From: Megalonaias nervosa
Lineage: Eukaryota > Mollusca > Bivalvia > Unionida > Unionidae
Direction of reading: 5' to 3'
Length of the DNA stretch: 64,000 nt
NCBI GenBank assembly: GCA_016617855.1
Contig: JAECUM010001810.1
Location: 1 to 64,000 of the forward strand
Each line of letters starts with the position of its first letter. Position 1 is the first letter of the stretch. The position numbers and the translations under genes were made by a program. The notes under the pieces are model-generated. The model did no database searches, was not told the DNA's origin, and saw only the letters and a program-made list of their open reading frames with translations. This document shows, piece after piece, positions 33,590 to 46,450 of this stretch.

Positions 33590-34500
33590 TTACCAATAAG
33601 TACACATTGTAGTAATTGAGTCCAATGCTCCCTTGGCCATTTTAAATTTTCAGCAACTTTTTCAAAATGAGGAAAATATTTATCTGCTTCTTTTTCTCTA
33701 AAAGGGGGCACTAACCTGATATTCTTTGCAATATCAAAACCTGAATTTGTATGTGAAGTGGAAATTTGCCTTTCACTTGCCAGCTCTATTTCTTTTAACT
33801 TAATTTGAAATTCCCTTTCATCCTTCTCTCTTTGCATTTATGTCTGTCTTTCTTTCTCTCTCTCTTCTAATTGCATTTGTTTCTCTCCCTCCTCTTTTTC
33901 ATATAGCATTTGTTTATCTTTCTCTCTTTCCTGTCTCTCTCCTCTTTCTCAGATTGCAACTGCAGTTGTTTCTCTCTCTCCTCTTTTTCCAGTAACATTT
34001 GTTTTTCTTTTTTTTCTAAATGCATTTGTTCTTTTTCTTTCTCCAATTGTAACTGCATTCGTTCTTTCTGTAAATGCATTTGTTCTTTTTTTTTTCCAAT
34101 TGCAGCTGCATTTGTTTCTCTCTCTCCTCTTCCTCAAATTGCAACTGCATTTGTTTTTCTTCTTTATCTTTCTGAAGTTGCAGCTTCCTTAACTCTTAAT
34201 TCCATCTTGTATTTTAATTTTAATTCCTTTACTTTTATGTCAGTCTGATACAGACTTACTGATCGAACCCAAAACACTTTTATCGAAAATATTCTTTTCT
34301 ACCAAATACTGGATCAAAATGTTTTTTATTTCTTGCTTCATTAAGGAAGATTTTGCCTCAGAAAGATTATATTTTTGGGCAAGTTCAAGCAATTCATCTT
34401 TTTTCAAACAATCCAACTGCTCCTGAGTAGGACTAGAAAGAAAAGTCTTCACTTTTGATGACATTGTGAAAAAGCCTGTTGATTTCACTAAAGATTTCAA
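33590..34500 (-). pseudogene. Gag N-terminal half of copy B
   Basis: The N-terminus at 34467 (MSSKVKTFLSSP) has EQLDCLKKDELLELAQKY, nearly the same as copy A. A coiled coil very rich in Glu, Lys, Met and Gln follows (about 34200-33840, frameshifted), and then the capsid start (IRLVPPFREKEADKYFPHF) and HWTQLLQCVLIGKA up to the insertion. The coding strand here is almost pure purine, giving long pyrimidine tracts on the plus strand. Confidence 0.85.
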
Positions 34501-34602
34501 ACAAAATGTGAAATAATACTTGGGATTTAAAATATTCTGAAAACTAGGGGAAATTAAATTTCAAAAAACAATTTTCTGAAATATTTTAGCCAAATTTCAT
34601 AT

Positions 34603-34622
34603 ATTCCAAGGACAAGTGCCCA
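34603..34622 (-). promoter_or_regulatory. Degenerate primer-binding site
   Basis: The minus strand reads TTGGGCACTTGTCCTTGGAA next to the LTR edge (34631), a mutated form of the tRNA-Pro site seen intact at 1576-1593. Confidence 0.6.
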
Positions 34623-34630
34623 ATTTTCTT

Positions 34631-35584
34631 TGTTACATGTAGGCTCGTGCAAAAGTAACAAAGAAAAGAGTGAAGCCAACAAGCTTTGTAAATTTAACAA
34701 AAAATAATTTTTTTCCCTAGAAAACAAGGTAAAAATATGAAAAAGGACTTACGGTTTGTGAATCTAATCCAAAAATTAATCCTAGAATTTAAAAATATAA
34801 GTCCTATCACTAAAAAGTTCTAAATGAATCAAAGTTCGAATCCCGATGAAGTTCCAAGATGGAAGGTGATGACGTCTTCTATAATCTGTCCTGTGTTGAT
34901 GTGGCAACAGTTCCTTGTTGAATTTTATGAATCAAGAATAATATTCCGGCTTCAGAATTCCGAATAATTTCCAATAAATGTCTTTGTCCAAGAATTTTTA
35001 TGATCACTGGTATTTTCCAGGGAATATAAATTATTAAATCCAAAAAAAGAGAAGAATTTTAAATCAAACTGGCATCAACATTAAAAACACCTTGAGCTCT
35101 GAAGGTGTAAACTATGACTGACTAAATCCACTACAAAATATCTGTTTTAACCCTTAACTGAAATGCAGTTTAGACTAGGAGATGGGACACGTGATCATTT
35201 AGTTCGAACAGCGCAGTAACAGCACACAGCCGATAGTCATGTACACCATGGGAAAACTTAATTTCTACTGAACGAATCTTACTATAACATTCAACAATGA
35301 AAAAGTTGTTTACAATAGAGCCGACACACAAGCCAAATATGACCTTGATTTCGACCAATGATTTTCACTCTCTGTTTACCAATTCTGAATCTAGTTCAGC
35401 TAAAAATACAATGTAGCAACACTTCTGCGTTTTAAATCGGGCTAAAGAGAAAACTGAATTTTCCGAAGATGACGTCAAATCCAGTGAATAAAGTTATCAT
35501 TACAATAACATGTAATGAAATAAAAATAAAATAAAAGAGAATTTAAAACTAACACACAAGTAATTAAATTACATATATGTAACA
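34631..35584 (-). repeat. 5' LTR of copy B (954 bp)
   Basis: TGTTACATGTAGG to ATGTAACA. It matches the solo LTRs at 2087 and 43402 over its length. The minus-strand AATAAA lies near its downstream end. The following base run (35585 on) is host DNA. Confidence 0.9.
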
Positions 35585-38500
35585 CTGTGCAAACATGAGA
35601 ATGTGTTTAATATTTTCCTTCTTTCAGTCTATTTCAAGGCTAAAATCATTCTCTGAAGCATGGGTCAATTAATAATTAGTATTTTAAAAATATTAAGTTA
35701 ATAAATAATAATAAAGAGAACTAATCTGCATGATCAGTTCAGTGTCAAATATGTTCCATACAGGTGGTGCTCCTATTTCAATGGACGTCGTACACTCAGT
35801 AATGACTTATGTTGATAGTTTGTTTGCAGTATACACAAAGAATTAAATTCTCCTACTTGCTGCTGTGCATCAAAAGTAAAACTGTTAGCCAGGAGTTATG
35901 AAATTTATTTTTACTGGGCTTTGCTTATAGCTTATTTCTTCTTGAATCACCTTCAGAAATGAATCACACTTGAACACTATTCCAACAAATGAAATAATCA
36001 TCCTTTGTGTTTTATATATGGAGTAAAATCCAACTTCAGAGAGACATTGCTACCATTAATCTTGAATACAGATGGCTTAAACATTCTCATTCAAGGTACT
36101 GATGTGCAATAACATTCTTATTCAATGCAGTGATATATTATAATATTCTCATTCAAGGCACTAGTGTGGGATAACATTCTCATTCAAGGCAATATGTTAT
36201 AACTTTTGTTCTTCAACACACATCTCTTTGATCTGCCTGTAATGAAGATGAATTGGGTTGTTCCACTTCATGAACTTTACCTGTGCAAATTAGCACAATG
36301 GGCTCACCCACAGCAGTCTTTAAAGTACTAGACACATAACACTAGCTGTTAGCATTAAGTGATATGTGAAAAGGTGGTTATGTATACTTGATCTCTTTGC
36401 CTTTTAATTACTGCTATTTAAACTGCCCCAAGGATAGTTTTACATCAGTTCCAATCAGGACTGATTACTGTTTTTTACATCTTACATGTTACAGGCATAT
36501 ATTAAAGTGGGTATTTTCTGGGGTTTTTTCTCAAAGATTAGTGACAATCCTGTTTTTTTAAACATGACCATGTTGGGGGGGGGAGCAAAAATTGTGTTCT
36601 TAGCGTGACAAGTCATGTTATGGCAGGTATGTATCAGCATGTTCAGCCACTGGTAACAGCATAAAGGAGACATTAAAAAGATTTATCTCCATATATGATT
36701 GAAGTACTTATCATTCAATAGCCACTTTTATGTGAAGTTTCTCTGTTGTTTTGTATCTTGTCTACTTGGATTGAATTTGGAGGACAACACTTCCAGTGTG
36801 TCAAGCCTTGAAATATCCTACATCAGGTTCAGCCAGGCATCATTGTACCAGTTGCAGTGATTGCTGGAACAGTTCCGATACTTAGTAGACTGGTTCTAGC
36901 ATGTCTCTGAAAGGCATGGATGGAATGCATGTAAATACCTTTTTTCAATATTTAAAAAAATATCAATTTTCGCAAGCAGTAGATTTCAACTATAAAAGTG
37001 GTAGAAGTTGTAGATAGCTTTAAAAACAGTATTTTTGTCCTGCCAGCGGTAGAATCACATGTATGTTAAAGCAAAGTGAGCACTAATCTTTTCCCCATTT
37101 GTAGTTTACACATTGCTACAGAAGTATTGTAAGTATACCATCTTCATAAGAGTATGGGGCATACATCGGGATACATATTAATAATTTACTACTAGTCTTT
37201 CAACAACTTGAAAGGTAATTGTGTAAGGCAGATGACACTAATCAAATAACATCTGCTTTTAGGGTAGGCAACTGTTTACACATCTGGGTTCTTCAAGTGT
37301 GACATGAATGGTTGTTAAACTAAACTTGATTGGCGCATTGTACTCTGGAATAAGTATTATGGCTTAGTTTGAACCTTCCATGAAGGAAATTTTACAGATG
37401 CGTGTTTAAAGTGTGGGTTATCTAGAAAACACAAAATGTCTGAATCCCAGCATGGTTCATTACAATTTCATTCATCAAATACTGGCTGATCATAGTGATG
37501 ATGACAGTAATTTTTTAAGCTATGAAGTGTATTGGATTATTGGAGCTCAGAAAGTGTTAATGGAGATACCAGTGAATGAAGGTGCTGATGGAATAAATCA
37601 AATTAGGACAGAATCAGTGATTGGGCAGATTTCAAACTGCTTATTTTTATCACCTTGTGTAAGTTTTCAAAAAATCATAAATAGGACTGGCTGTTGTTAA
37701 TAGTTTTCCTTCTTCACTAACAAATGCAAGTACGTGTGGCTGCAGCAGTCTTTTGCACCTGCAGGAAGTACAGTGTGATAGATTTTGCTGGTATTCATCC
37801 TCATTCCCAAGCCTGGATTTGTTCTAGATGAGATTTTCTTTGCACAAGGAAATTACATTATTTATTCTGCTTTGAAGATAACATCTTCTAAGTTTAATAT
37901 GAAATTGGTAATAGGATGCAATAATGCCGTGCAAAACAAAGGTTATGGTGGCTAAAGTGAGTTAAATGGAGCCACCATTAAATGGCCTAAAATGTTCAGT
38001 AAAACTCACTGACAACCAACAGGTAGTCTCTTTGAAAGTATTTATGTTATCTTCTCCTCGATGAGAATTGCATATAAATATATGATATATGTATATGTCT
38101 TTGTGTTATCTACATACTGGAAGTACAACCAGCATGTCAATGTACATAAAAGAGCACCACCTACCTTTCAAAGATGGAAAGACCATCAAATTCATATGTG
38201 TATCAATATGTATTATATTGCAGGCAGTGTGTGTATCGTGAATCATATCAATATGTGGCGCAGGTGTATCATTTTACCCCTATTCTTGAGTGGACCAGTA
38301 TCATCAAATTAACCAGTGTAGTAGACATATTAGATGTTAGATTGGTACCATTTTATTTGAGGACAAACTGGAAGACTTTGGGCATGTTAATATAACCAGC
38401 AGTGACAAGATTTTTCAATATCTTCATTGTGACAGCCATATTTGTAGTCAGATTGACATCATTTTCATTCAGGACCAACTAGGTATTAAAGATGCCATAG

Positions 38501-38754
38501 GGTACCTGTTTGGTTCATGTAAAAAATAACATTTCCAAGTTGAAATCAAAGATTATATCTGCTGATGCCATGAGTGAGCGGGATACAAACAAGTACAGGT
38601 CATGTACATTTCAAGGCTCATGTCATGTGATTTAGCTACTGTGCATGTATCCATTGTAGACCTCCATCTACTGATCTTATATTTTCAACATGTGTGACCA
38701 TTTGGCCATGTATATTGAATAGTTTCCTTATTTTCTATTTATAGTAACTGTACA
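35585..38754. other. Intronic stretch
   Basis: No exon is supported. A small array lies at 36070-36200. Around 38290-38480 there is a diverged repeat resembling the 39.6-40.0 kb family. Confidence 0.4.
36070..36200. repeat. Short tandem repeat (about 38 bp units)
   Basis: Four units of 'aacattctcattcaaggcac' with variable spacers. Confidence 0.7.
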
Positions 38755-39530
38755 TGACACATTTCAAAGAAAACAGATGGTTTTCTTGAATTTGAAACCA
38801 TGTGTCACAGATTAATTATATTTTTTATATACACTTAAGTAGCAGACCAGTCTACATTGAAATTAAATGGCACCAAATATTAAGTGCAACATGCTTTATC
38901 GATGTGACTCATGCTTGTTATATAACTGAAAAGTGTTAGAGGCATGGATGCCTTGATATAGCTCCCCCCCCCCCAATCTAATCACTGATTTCTCCTCTAT
39001 ACATGCTTTGGCCTACATCTGTAAAACTTAATAGTTGACCCTGCATGTTTGACACACACACACCAAAAATAATTCTGCAGGTGCCCCTAGTTAGAGGAGA
39101 GGGATTTTGTTAAACTGAAGAACATGTTACAGCAGGTGAAGGACAAATCGATAGTGCTTTACAGATTTTGAAAGAGGAATTTGACAGTGATGTAATACAG
39201 CATTCAGAATTTGTGGACTTTGCAACCATTCAGCAAAAGTTAGACATGTAGACTGGTTTAAGTGATTGTTGTGTATAAATAATGTATCATTTTGTCTGTA
39301 TTCTTGTAGTAATCCACATGGATTTAGCTGATTTATAATGATAATTTGAACTAACTCTAACTGCAGATCCACATATGTAGCTAAGGTTATGCTTTTTTGC
39401 CATTTTTTTTGTAATAATTATGTTTATACCTCTTTGGGGACATTTAATATAATTTCCATTTGATCGGGTACCCAGGTAACCAATCATTAGGATCGATGGG
39501 TACCATGTAGACATTTCCAAAAATTTTGAA
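38755..39530 (+). repeat. Dispersed repeat, copy 2
   Basis: Counterpart of 9596-10290, same orientation and order of blocks, with extra sequence near 38940-39060 including a C9 run and 'acacacacacac'. Confidence 0.7.
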
Positions 39531-39559
39531 AGCTTTAGTAAATATCATAGTCTTCTGGT

Positions 39560-40130
39560 GAAGACTCTATGTCAAAGTATCTCTCTATTTAAGAGTAGCA
39601 ATAACAAGATTCTAAAGATGACTGCCATGGTAGTCATACTGGATGTCAGATCAGTACCAATGTTGATATGACTTTCCATCTTGATGGAGTAGCAGCAAGA
39701 TTTTCAAGATGTCAGCTGGTACAGTTTTTTTTTTTATGAGACCAAATAGACACTTGAGGTCCTCTGGTGAAAACCCCATGCTGACATAACTTCCTGTTCA
39801 GGAAGGTTAGATATAACGGGATTTTCAAGATGGCTACCATGATATCCATATTGGATGTCAGATCAGCACTGTTTTCATTGCAAATGAACTAGACATCATC
39901 AGAAGTCTTCTGGTGGAAATCCCATGCAGATAAGCTTTCTGTTCAAGGCTATTTTCATTTAGAATCAGCTAGATATTGGGATGAATGTGTGTGTGTAAAG
40001 TTTGATGGCAATCCTCCAGGTTGTTTAGGTGGAGTAGCAATAATAAACCTGTGCTAAAACATACAGATGGACAAGAGATGACGGACAAGATCCCATAAGA
40101 TCTTGGGTCTATGACCAGTATATCTAAAAA
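39560..40130 (+). repeat. Diverged tandem/dispersed repeat
   Basis: Recurrent words 'aagatggctaccatgat', 'ttggatgtcagatcag' and 'cttctggtg(g/a)a' in imperfect units of roughly 180 bp. This repeat style is common in molluscs and other lophotrochozoans as I remember them. No protein. Confidence 0.55.
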
Positions 40131-40479
40131 AGAAGGATTGTTAAAAGACATAATAACAATAACTGGTTTAAACCGTAAAGCTTATATACATGTAGTAAAA
40201 TAAACTGGTTTAAATTAAAAGCTAATATAGTGAAATAAACATTATGATTTAAATATTCAAATCAATGTGTGAATACAATCAATATAGGTCATAGAAGAAA
40301 AGAAGTCATTTTTACTTTTTTTAAAAAAATTCTGGGATGATTCTGCATGTAGTTATTATTGATAACCTGTGCATTGCCCTTTATCTTGAACTAGTTCATG
40401 ACATGGGTATCCTGTCCTCAATACAGATCAGTCCAAGTGAAGGTTGGTAAACAATGGTACCATGTATACTTGATTTAAA

Positions 40480-40690
40480 CTGCAAACAACATAGCTCCTA
40501 ATCTGGCTTTGCACAATGCAACAGCAGATTGGGGTCTATATTGTACATTCTACTGATTACTCCTTTCAAACTGCATAGACCCTGATCTGCCAGCACATCA
40601 TGCAGCATCAGAAATGGGTCAGTGTACTTTGCAGTTGGATTCACTTATTAGTGAGTGTATCTGGTATACATGTTAAATGTGAGCACAGTT
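40480..40690. repeat. MITE-like repeat, copy 1
   Basis: Shares 'actgcaaac', 'ctgattactcct', 'aactgcatagacc' and the right end 'tttgcagttgga' with 52508-52674. The left end is truncated or mutated. Confidence 0.6.
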
Positions 40691-41074
40691 TGCCAGTTTA
40701 TGTATAGACAACAAAGAATGAACAGATGTGTTGCATGAGAAATAATTTAGAATTTATTGTGTATTGAAATACACACATTAGTCAGAATTGGCTGTTGAGA
40801 GAAGTGTGGATCTGCATATGAAGAGGGTACAAATTATTCAGCATGACACAGGCAACAAAGAAAACAACTTTGTAAATAAATGATGGAATAGTGACAAACA
40901 TCTTGCTGTATTTACTGGTAGAAAAATATCAATAGCAATTAATATGAGAATTTGTAAGGTTGGCTAAAACAAATAGATATATGACTCCTCCATGGTGGGG
41001 TAATAATGTAGTAATGATATTTGTCTTCCTATGACAATTTAAAGTAGTAAACAGTACAAAAATGTCAGACCTTT

Positions 41075-41775
41075 ATCTAATGAATGCTTTGGTGACTTGA
41101 TGTTCTGATATTCGTAGTCCTTCTTCTACTGAATGCTTAGCTGAACTTGATAGCATGATATCCAGATTTCCATGGTCCTTTATCTACTGAATGCTTAGAT
41201 AAACTTGATGTTCTGATATCCAGATTTCCATGGTCCTTGATCTACTGAATGCTTAGATAAACTTGATGTTCTGATATCCAGATTTCCATGGTCCTTGATC
41301 TACTGAATGCTTAGATAAACTTGATGTTCTGATATCCAGATTTCCATGGTCCTTGATCTACTGAATGCTTAGATAAACTTGATGTTCTGATATCCAGATT
41401 TCCATGGTGCTTGATCTACTGAATGCTTAGATAAACTTGATGTTCTGATATCCAGATTTCCATGGTTCTTGATCTACTGAATGCTTAGATAAACTTGATG
41501 TTTTGATATCCAGATTTCCATGGTCCTTGATCTACTGAATGCTTAGATAAACTTGATGTTCTGATATCCAGATTTCCATGGTCCTTGATCTACTGAATGC
41601 TTAGATAAACTTGATGTTCTGATATCCAGATTTCCATGGTCCTTGATCTACTGAATGCTTAGATAAACTTGATGTTCTGATATCCAGATTTCCATGGTCC
41701 TTTATCTACTGAATGCTTAGATAAACTTGATGTTCTGATATCCAGATTTCCATGGTCTTTATCTACTGAATCCAT
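41075..41775. repeat. 58-bp minisatellite, about 12 copies
   Basis: Unit contains 'ttccatggtccttgatctac' and 'tgaatgcttagataaacttg'; 'ttccatgg' recurs at 41168, 41226 and on, every 58 bp, with very few differences in the middle units, which indicates recent expansion. It lies at the left edge of the DIRS-like element. Confidence 0.95.
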
Positions 41776-42770
41776 TCGGTAACTTGCAGTGGTGAAGCTG
41801 CTGTTTCGGGGATGGAAATTACCCTTGTCCGTATAATGGGAATACCACCCTCCTTGGTGTGACTTTTCTAGAAGATTCCAGAAGCTGCCCTCGGATCCAG
41901 CACATGCTCATGGCAGGACTGGCTCTGTCTCTTCAGCAAAACACAAGACTTGTAGGACCTATCCCAAAAGAGTTAGCAAGGTATCCATCGCTGAGTCCAT
42001 CAGGGCTCAGAGCAGAACTGGATCAGTCTCTTCAGAGACAATTAAGGCCCATGGGTGGTCTCAGAGTAGGATTTGATGATCATTTTGGAGATGTATCAAG
42101 CTTGTAGTACCCCTGCCATGGGAGGAAATAAGCAGCTAGAGAGTGAGTGGCCTCCCACCCCCCATGAGGTAGGAGCTGTACCTTCTTCATTCCTATTGCA
42201 CAGAGAGAGAATCCACCCACCATGAGGTATTAGCAGTGCCCTTGTAGTGCCTCCAGTGGGTTTTCACTGACTGGATTGAGGGAAGAGCAATGATATAGGT
42301 TTTGTATGATCTGAGGAAGAGTCATCGTATGGATCAGATTGACCTGACCAGTCATGGTCATGGGATCCCCGTCAGTATGGGGATAGGGATTAGGTCATTC
42401 CCCACCCCCTCTTCACCACAATACCATTAAATCCCATTACTGACTCGGAGTCTGCAATCAGGTGCCAGACAAAGGAAGGGGATTGCATCAATAGCCCTCC
42501 TTCCCTATTATCTCATTCAGTCCAAATGAGATGTAGGATCTTTAAGTACATGGAAGTGATTGGTCCTTCTCTTTCATGCATCTATGGGCATCAGGCCCAT
42601 GGACCAACTTCATCCTTTCATATAGTGGAGATTGAACAGAGAATAGGGGGAGGCCCTCCCTCTTCTCCAAAATAGCTCAGGATGATTGAGAGGCAACTTG
42701 TCCTCCTAAAGAATTGGTCATGATGGCCAGTCCCATTGTTCCACATGTGTGTTGTTACGAGACTAAGAGA

Positions 42771-42876
42771 AGCTATGTTGGGGTTTGCACCAAGACAAGG
42801 AAATCCCTGTCTTGGGGTTACACTGTTTGTCTATGCCATAAGGCTATGCCAAGTGGGGAGACAAATAATATAACCC
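42771..42876. repeat. Palindrome P1, split copy (left arm and start of right arm)
   Basis: 'ctatgttggggtttgcacca', 'agacaaggaaatcc' and 'gtggggagacaaataata' match P1 at 19944. The right arm breaks off at 42876. Its outer part reappears about 2 kb later, at about 44935-45010 ('gtgactgggattttctcatt'). Confidence 0.7.
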
Positions 42877-43401
42877 AGTGTGGAGGATGCCCCCACTGTG
42901 AGGATTTGGTTGTGGGGGATTGGGGTGGGGTGCTCCCAGTATTTTATTTAAACTGTTGTAAAAGTCCCACCCAGGCTCGATTTTGGTTGAATTAGTGAAA
43001 GATAGATGTACAGCTGCAAGCCCCCAGTCAGCAATGCCAACGGTTAAATGGTTAAATATACAAAAAGGGTGAAATTCAATGAATAACAATTTAATAACAA
43101 TTCAATAGTCAAGTTATTCAAATTTCCCAAGTATCCTCCTTCCGTTCAACCCTTTAATAGCCTATTGCATCACTTGATTAGTAGTGTGAGATAGATTTCC
43201 ACCTGTCCTTGTATTCTACTCATCTGTGTATTCTTCTCTCCTATTCCTCCCAATTCCTTCTCCTCTTCCTACCCAACTTTTTCCAAATTCCTTCTTCTCT
43301 TCCTTGACTTCTCTATACTCCTTCTACTCCTCCTCCACTTCTCCAGAAGACTCCTTTTCTCCTCCTCCACCTTCTCTCCACCTACTAGACTTTTTTTGTC
43401 C

Positions 43402-44340
43402 TGTTACATGTAGGCTCGTACAAATGTAACAAAAGAAAAGAGTGAAGTCAACAAGCTTTGTAAATTTTAACAAAATAATTTATTTTCCTAGAAAACAATG
43501 TAAAATAGGAAATAGGACTTACAGATTGTGAATATAATCCAAAAATTAATCCTAAAGTTGAAAAATATAAGTCCTATCACTAAACAGTTATAATTGAATC
43601 CAGGTTCGAATCTCGATGAAATTCCAATATGGAGGCAATGACGTCAGATGAGGTTGTTGTACTTATGGTAACAGATCCTCAATTGAATCACAGTTTATAA
43701 TGTTTCCGTTTAGAATTCCAGAATAAATTTCCACTGAATATCTTTCTCCCAGAACTTTTATAAATATGAAGCACTTGTGTAGTTTTCTAGAGAATGAATT
43801 ATTAAATTCCAAAAAACAGATGAACTTCAGAAACAATCTAGCTTCAGCAATTAAACACCTTGAACTCTAAGGTGTAAAAATTATGACTGAACTAATCTAC
43901 TACCAGTTGGCTGTTTTAAGCCTTGATTTTATATCACATGGTAGCTCACATGATGGATTACTTGACCACTAATTTGAACATCGCATTTTAAAAAATGCCA
44001 TTTATCACGTATGCAAGAATAGCCCTTCTAAGAATCAGATTCTCATGCTGGAAATGAATTTAAAAATAAAACCGTTTACAACAGAGCTAACACGTAGGCT
44101 GTAGATGACCTTGGCAATAGCCAATCGTTTTCACTTAGTGTTTACAAAATCTATAAACCAAAGTGAGCTAAAAATAGTGCTTAAGCAATGGTTACACTCT
44201 AATCAGGTCAAGTGAAATTTCCGAAAAGAGATTCAAATCCAATGAAAATTATCATTACAATAAAATATAATGAAACAAAAATAAAATAAAAAAGAATTTT
44301 AAAACTAACACACAAGCAATTTAATTACATATTCGTAACA
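43402..44340 (-). mobile_element. Solo LTR of the Gypsy-class family (939 bp)
   Basis: Exact TGTTAC...GTAACA termini, flanked on both sides by GTCC, a clean 4-bp target duplication. It matches the LTRs at 2087 and 34631 throughout. Its insertion splits the Pro/Ser-rich DIRS-like coding stretch, so it is younger than that element. Confidence 0.92.
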
Positions 44341-45089
44341 GTCCATTCCGACTGTTCTTCTAGTCTCACTTCCGTCTCCCCTCTTGGAGACTCGGGACTC
44401 AACTGAACCGGAAGTTCTGTCCCCTAAAAAGCTCCCTTTCGAAGCTTTTCTTCCCTTAGAATCAGTTCTAAGTTTTACCGCCAAATTACGAGTGGCTTCT
44501 CGGAGTAACTCTGTTTCTTCAGAAATCTTCCCAGGAGAAACTAACTTTTTGCTTGCGAGGTACGAAGTTATAATTCGGATCTAAATTGTAATCACATCCT
44601 TTATCTCAGTTCCGATCGGATGTCGCTGTGAACCGATCCAATCAAACTTAGCGGACAATGTCCTCTCGCTGTCTGACCATGTGGGGACAAATGAGGACAT
44701 GCCTCGCTCACCCTGTGGGCTTTCTTTGATCTCTGAACAAATATTTAACACATACGTGTGAATACTACAATCCTTTGTCTAGTTGGCACAATCTATCGCC
44801 TGGCTGGCGGTCATGGTAACCTTGCATAAGGGATTAACACTAGCCTGCAGCAATGTTTATGACATCAAACATTGGTTTGTAATATTACCCTAGTTTATAC
44901 ACTTTTTGATAGCTGGGGCTGAGCAAACGTTGCACCCTGTGACTGGGATTTTCTCATTTTGGTACAAACACTGACATAGATTATTATACTCACCCAGTTT
45001 TCTCCAATTAAATTAAAATAACCCTGCATTTTTGCAGTTTAGTTAACAGATTCAAAACAAATTCAACAGGTATTATTATTGCTTCTCAC

Positions 45090-45830
45090 TCTATATAAAG
45101 GTCATCAGGTTTTGTACTCTGAAAATTGGAATAATTATCTAAGTAGGATCTAGCTATATATGCCGTTGTTAGAAAAGGGACCAAATGAAGAAAAAGCTAT
45201 TATTGTTATGTGTTGGAATTATTTTGCAGCAAGCATATCAAGCCTTGTGCTATTGTTGTTTAAAATACAGTACTGTGCATTTATACGAATATGTTAATGA
45301 AGGCAGTGGGGCAACCTGTCGACCCTAAGTAAACAAGTTCTGCATACGAAAAAAATAGAAACACAAAATCATTTCATATTATTACTGTATTATCACATTT
45401 AATTGATGGATGTCATATGAAAATAACAATAAATAATATAAATTTTGTAAAGATAACTTTTAACATCGTCAGTTCTAATTTGGAAAAAAAGTTCTATGTA
45501 AGGCAACTGTACAAGACATTATAATATTGGATACAGATTACAGTTCTAACTACATGTGTAGTGACAGAGCTCTAATTCATGATATTCTTGGATATTAATG
45601 GTTTCTTTCATGGAAGTATGGCAAGTGTTGCTATTACTAATGCAGTGAATGATACACTACATGGAAATCATCTTGTGGAATAGTGTGTGGACTGATGAGT
45701 GAACCACTCAGATTGGTAAGTGCTTGAATTCTCATTTGTTCACAATGTTTTATTCAACTGGCACTGTTTGGGGGTGTGTTACACAGTTTGAAGAATGCAA
45801 GTCTGATATAATACATTTCTAGTTGTGGTC
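45090..45830 (+). repeat. Composite repeat, module X copy 3
   Basis: Matches 19169-19938 ('aataattatctaagtaggat', 'ctatatatgc', 'gaaaataacaataaataat', 'agtatggcaagtgttgct'). Confidence 0.8.
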
Positions 45831-45904
45831 TTTGTGGTAGCTCGTGAGAGGGTTTGGCTTTTTCATTTTTGTAGTCACTGATGCGTTTAATCTGTATGAC
45901 AGGA

Positions 45905-46130
45905 ACAGTGTTTTCTGTCATAGTTTGTTCCACACAGCATCACAAATTTTATCCTATCTATATCTCAGTAAATTTTCAGGTCAGTGTCGTTAAATGTAAC
46001 TAACAGTATTAAATTAGTATTTAAACTATTTACTGTATTTACTTTTAGCTACATTTAATGGTGTTGATCTGAAATTTTACTGAGTTAGGCCTACAGATAG
46101 GATAAAATTCACCATTCTGTGCGGAACGAA
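45905..46130. repeat. Palindrome P2, second copy
   Basis: Inverted arms around 'tcaggtcagtgtcgttaaat' and 'agctacatttaatggtgttg'. The arms have drifted more than at 20955-21200, and several compensating or independent substitutions are visible. Confidence 0.75.
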
Positions 46131-46135
46131 CTATA

Positions 46136-46450
46136 CTTTCTAGCATAATACCAAATAGTTCAACTTTATGTGCATTTATGTGTCTGTCTCTCTCTCAAAA
46201 TGCATTATATGGTGTGTCCTCAAAGCTGGAGAGATCTTAAGTTGCTATATGGGTTTTTTGTATTATATATTTGTTGCTGTTGTTGTTGTTTGATTTTAGA
46301 ACAACTCCATCAGGCACAGCAGAAAACAACAAGGGTTTCTTATTTTTAAAAGTAGTTCTTAGCACATGGACACCCTGACTGAGACAACCAGACTGAGATA
46401 AGAAAAGTAAGGTTAGCAAAACAGCTAGATTTCTCTCTCACATGGGTGAC
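46136..46450 (+). repeat. Composite repeat tail, single copy
   Basis: 'tgtctgtctctctctcaaaa' through 'gactgagataagaaaagtaa' and 'catgggtgac', as at 21201-21516. DIRS coding sequence begins right after it. Confidence 0.8.

Larger units (their letters stand above)
29650..35584 (-). mobile_element. Gmr1-like Gypsy-class LTR retrotransposon, 3'-truncated (copy B)
   Basis: Minus-strand element with, in order: 5' LTR (35584-34631), degenerate tRNA-Pro-like primer site (34622-34603), gag (34500-31327, split by a 1.54-kb insertion), aspartic protease (31311-30988), integrase (30576-29893) and a short stretch leading to the RT. Integrase directly follows protease, and the post-integrase piece (NLRNLEIMNNLDPKLLHL, about 29760-29690) resembles the linker ahead of RT in such elements. 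This is the Ty1/copia-like order known for Gmr1-like Ty3/Gypsy elements. RT, RNase H and the 3' LTR are missing. It is inactive. Confidence 0.85.
41790..44600 (+). pseudogene. DIRS-like ORF1/gag region, broken by a solo LTR
   Basis: A GC-richer stretch coding for Ser/Arg/Pro-rich low-complexity protein in mixed frames. A twice-repeated RTGSVSS motif lies at about 41910-42060, a Pro/Ser-rich segment (LPIPSPLPTQLFPN, PEDSFSPPPPSLHLLD) at about 43245-43390, and a segment after the LTR (STEPEVLSPKKLPFEAF) at about 44395-44450. The coding sense continues across the LTR insertion at 43402-44340. This composition fits the gag-like ORF1 of DIRS elements, and the DIRS gag/RT region follows at 46.5 kb. 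Assignment is moderate because low-complexity protein is weak evidence. Confidence 0.5.
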
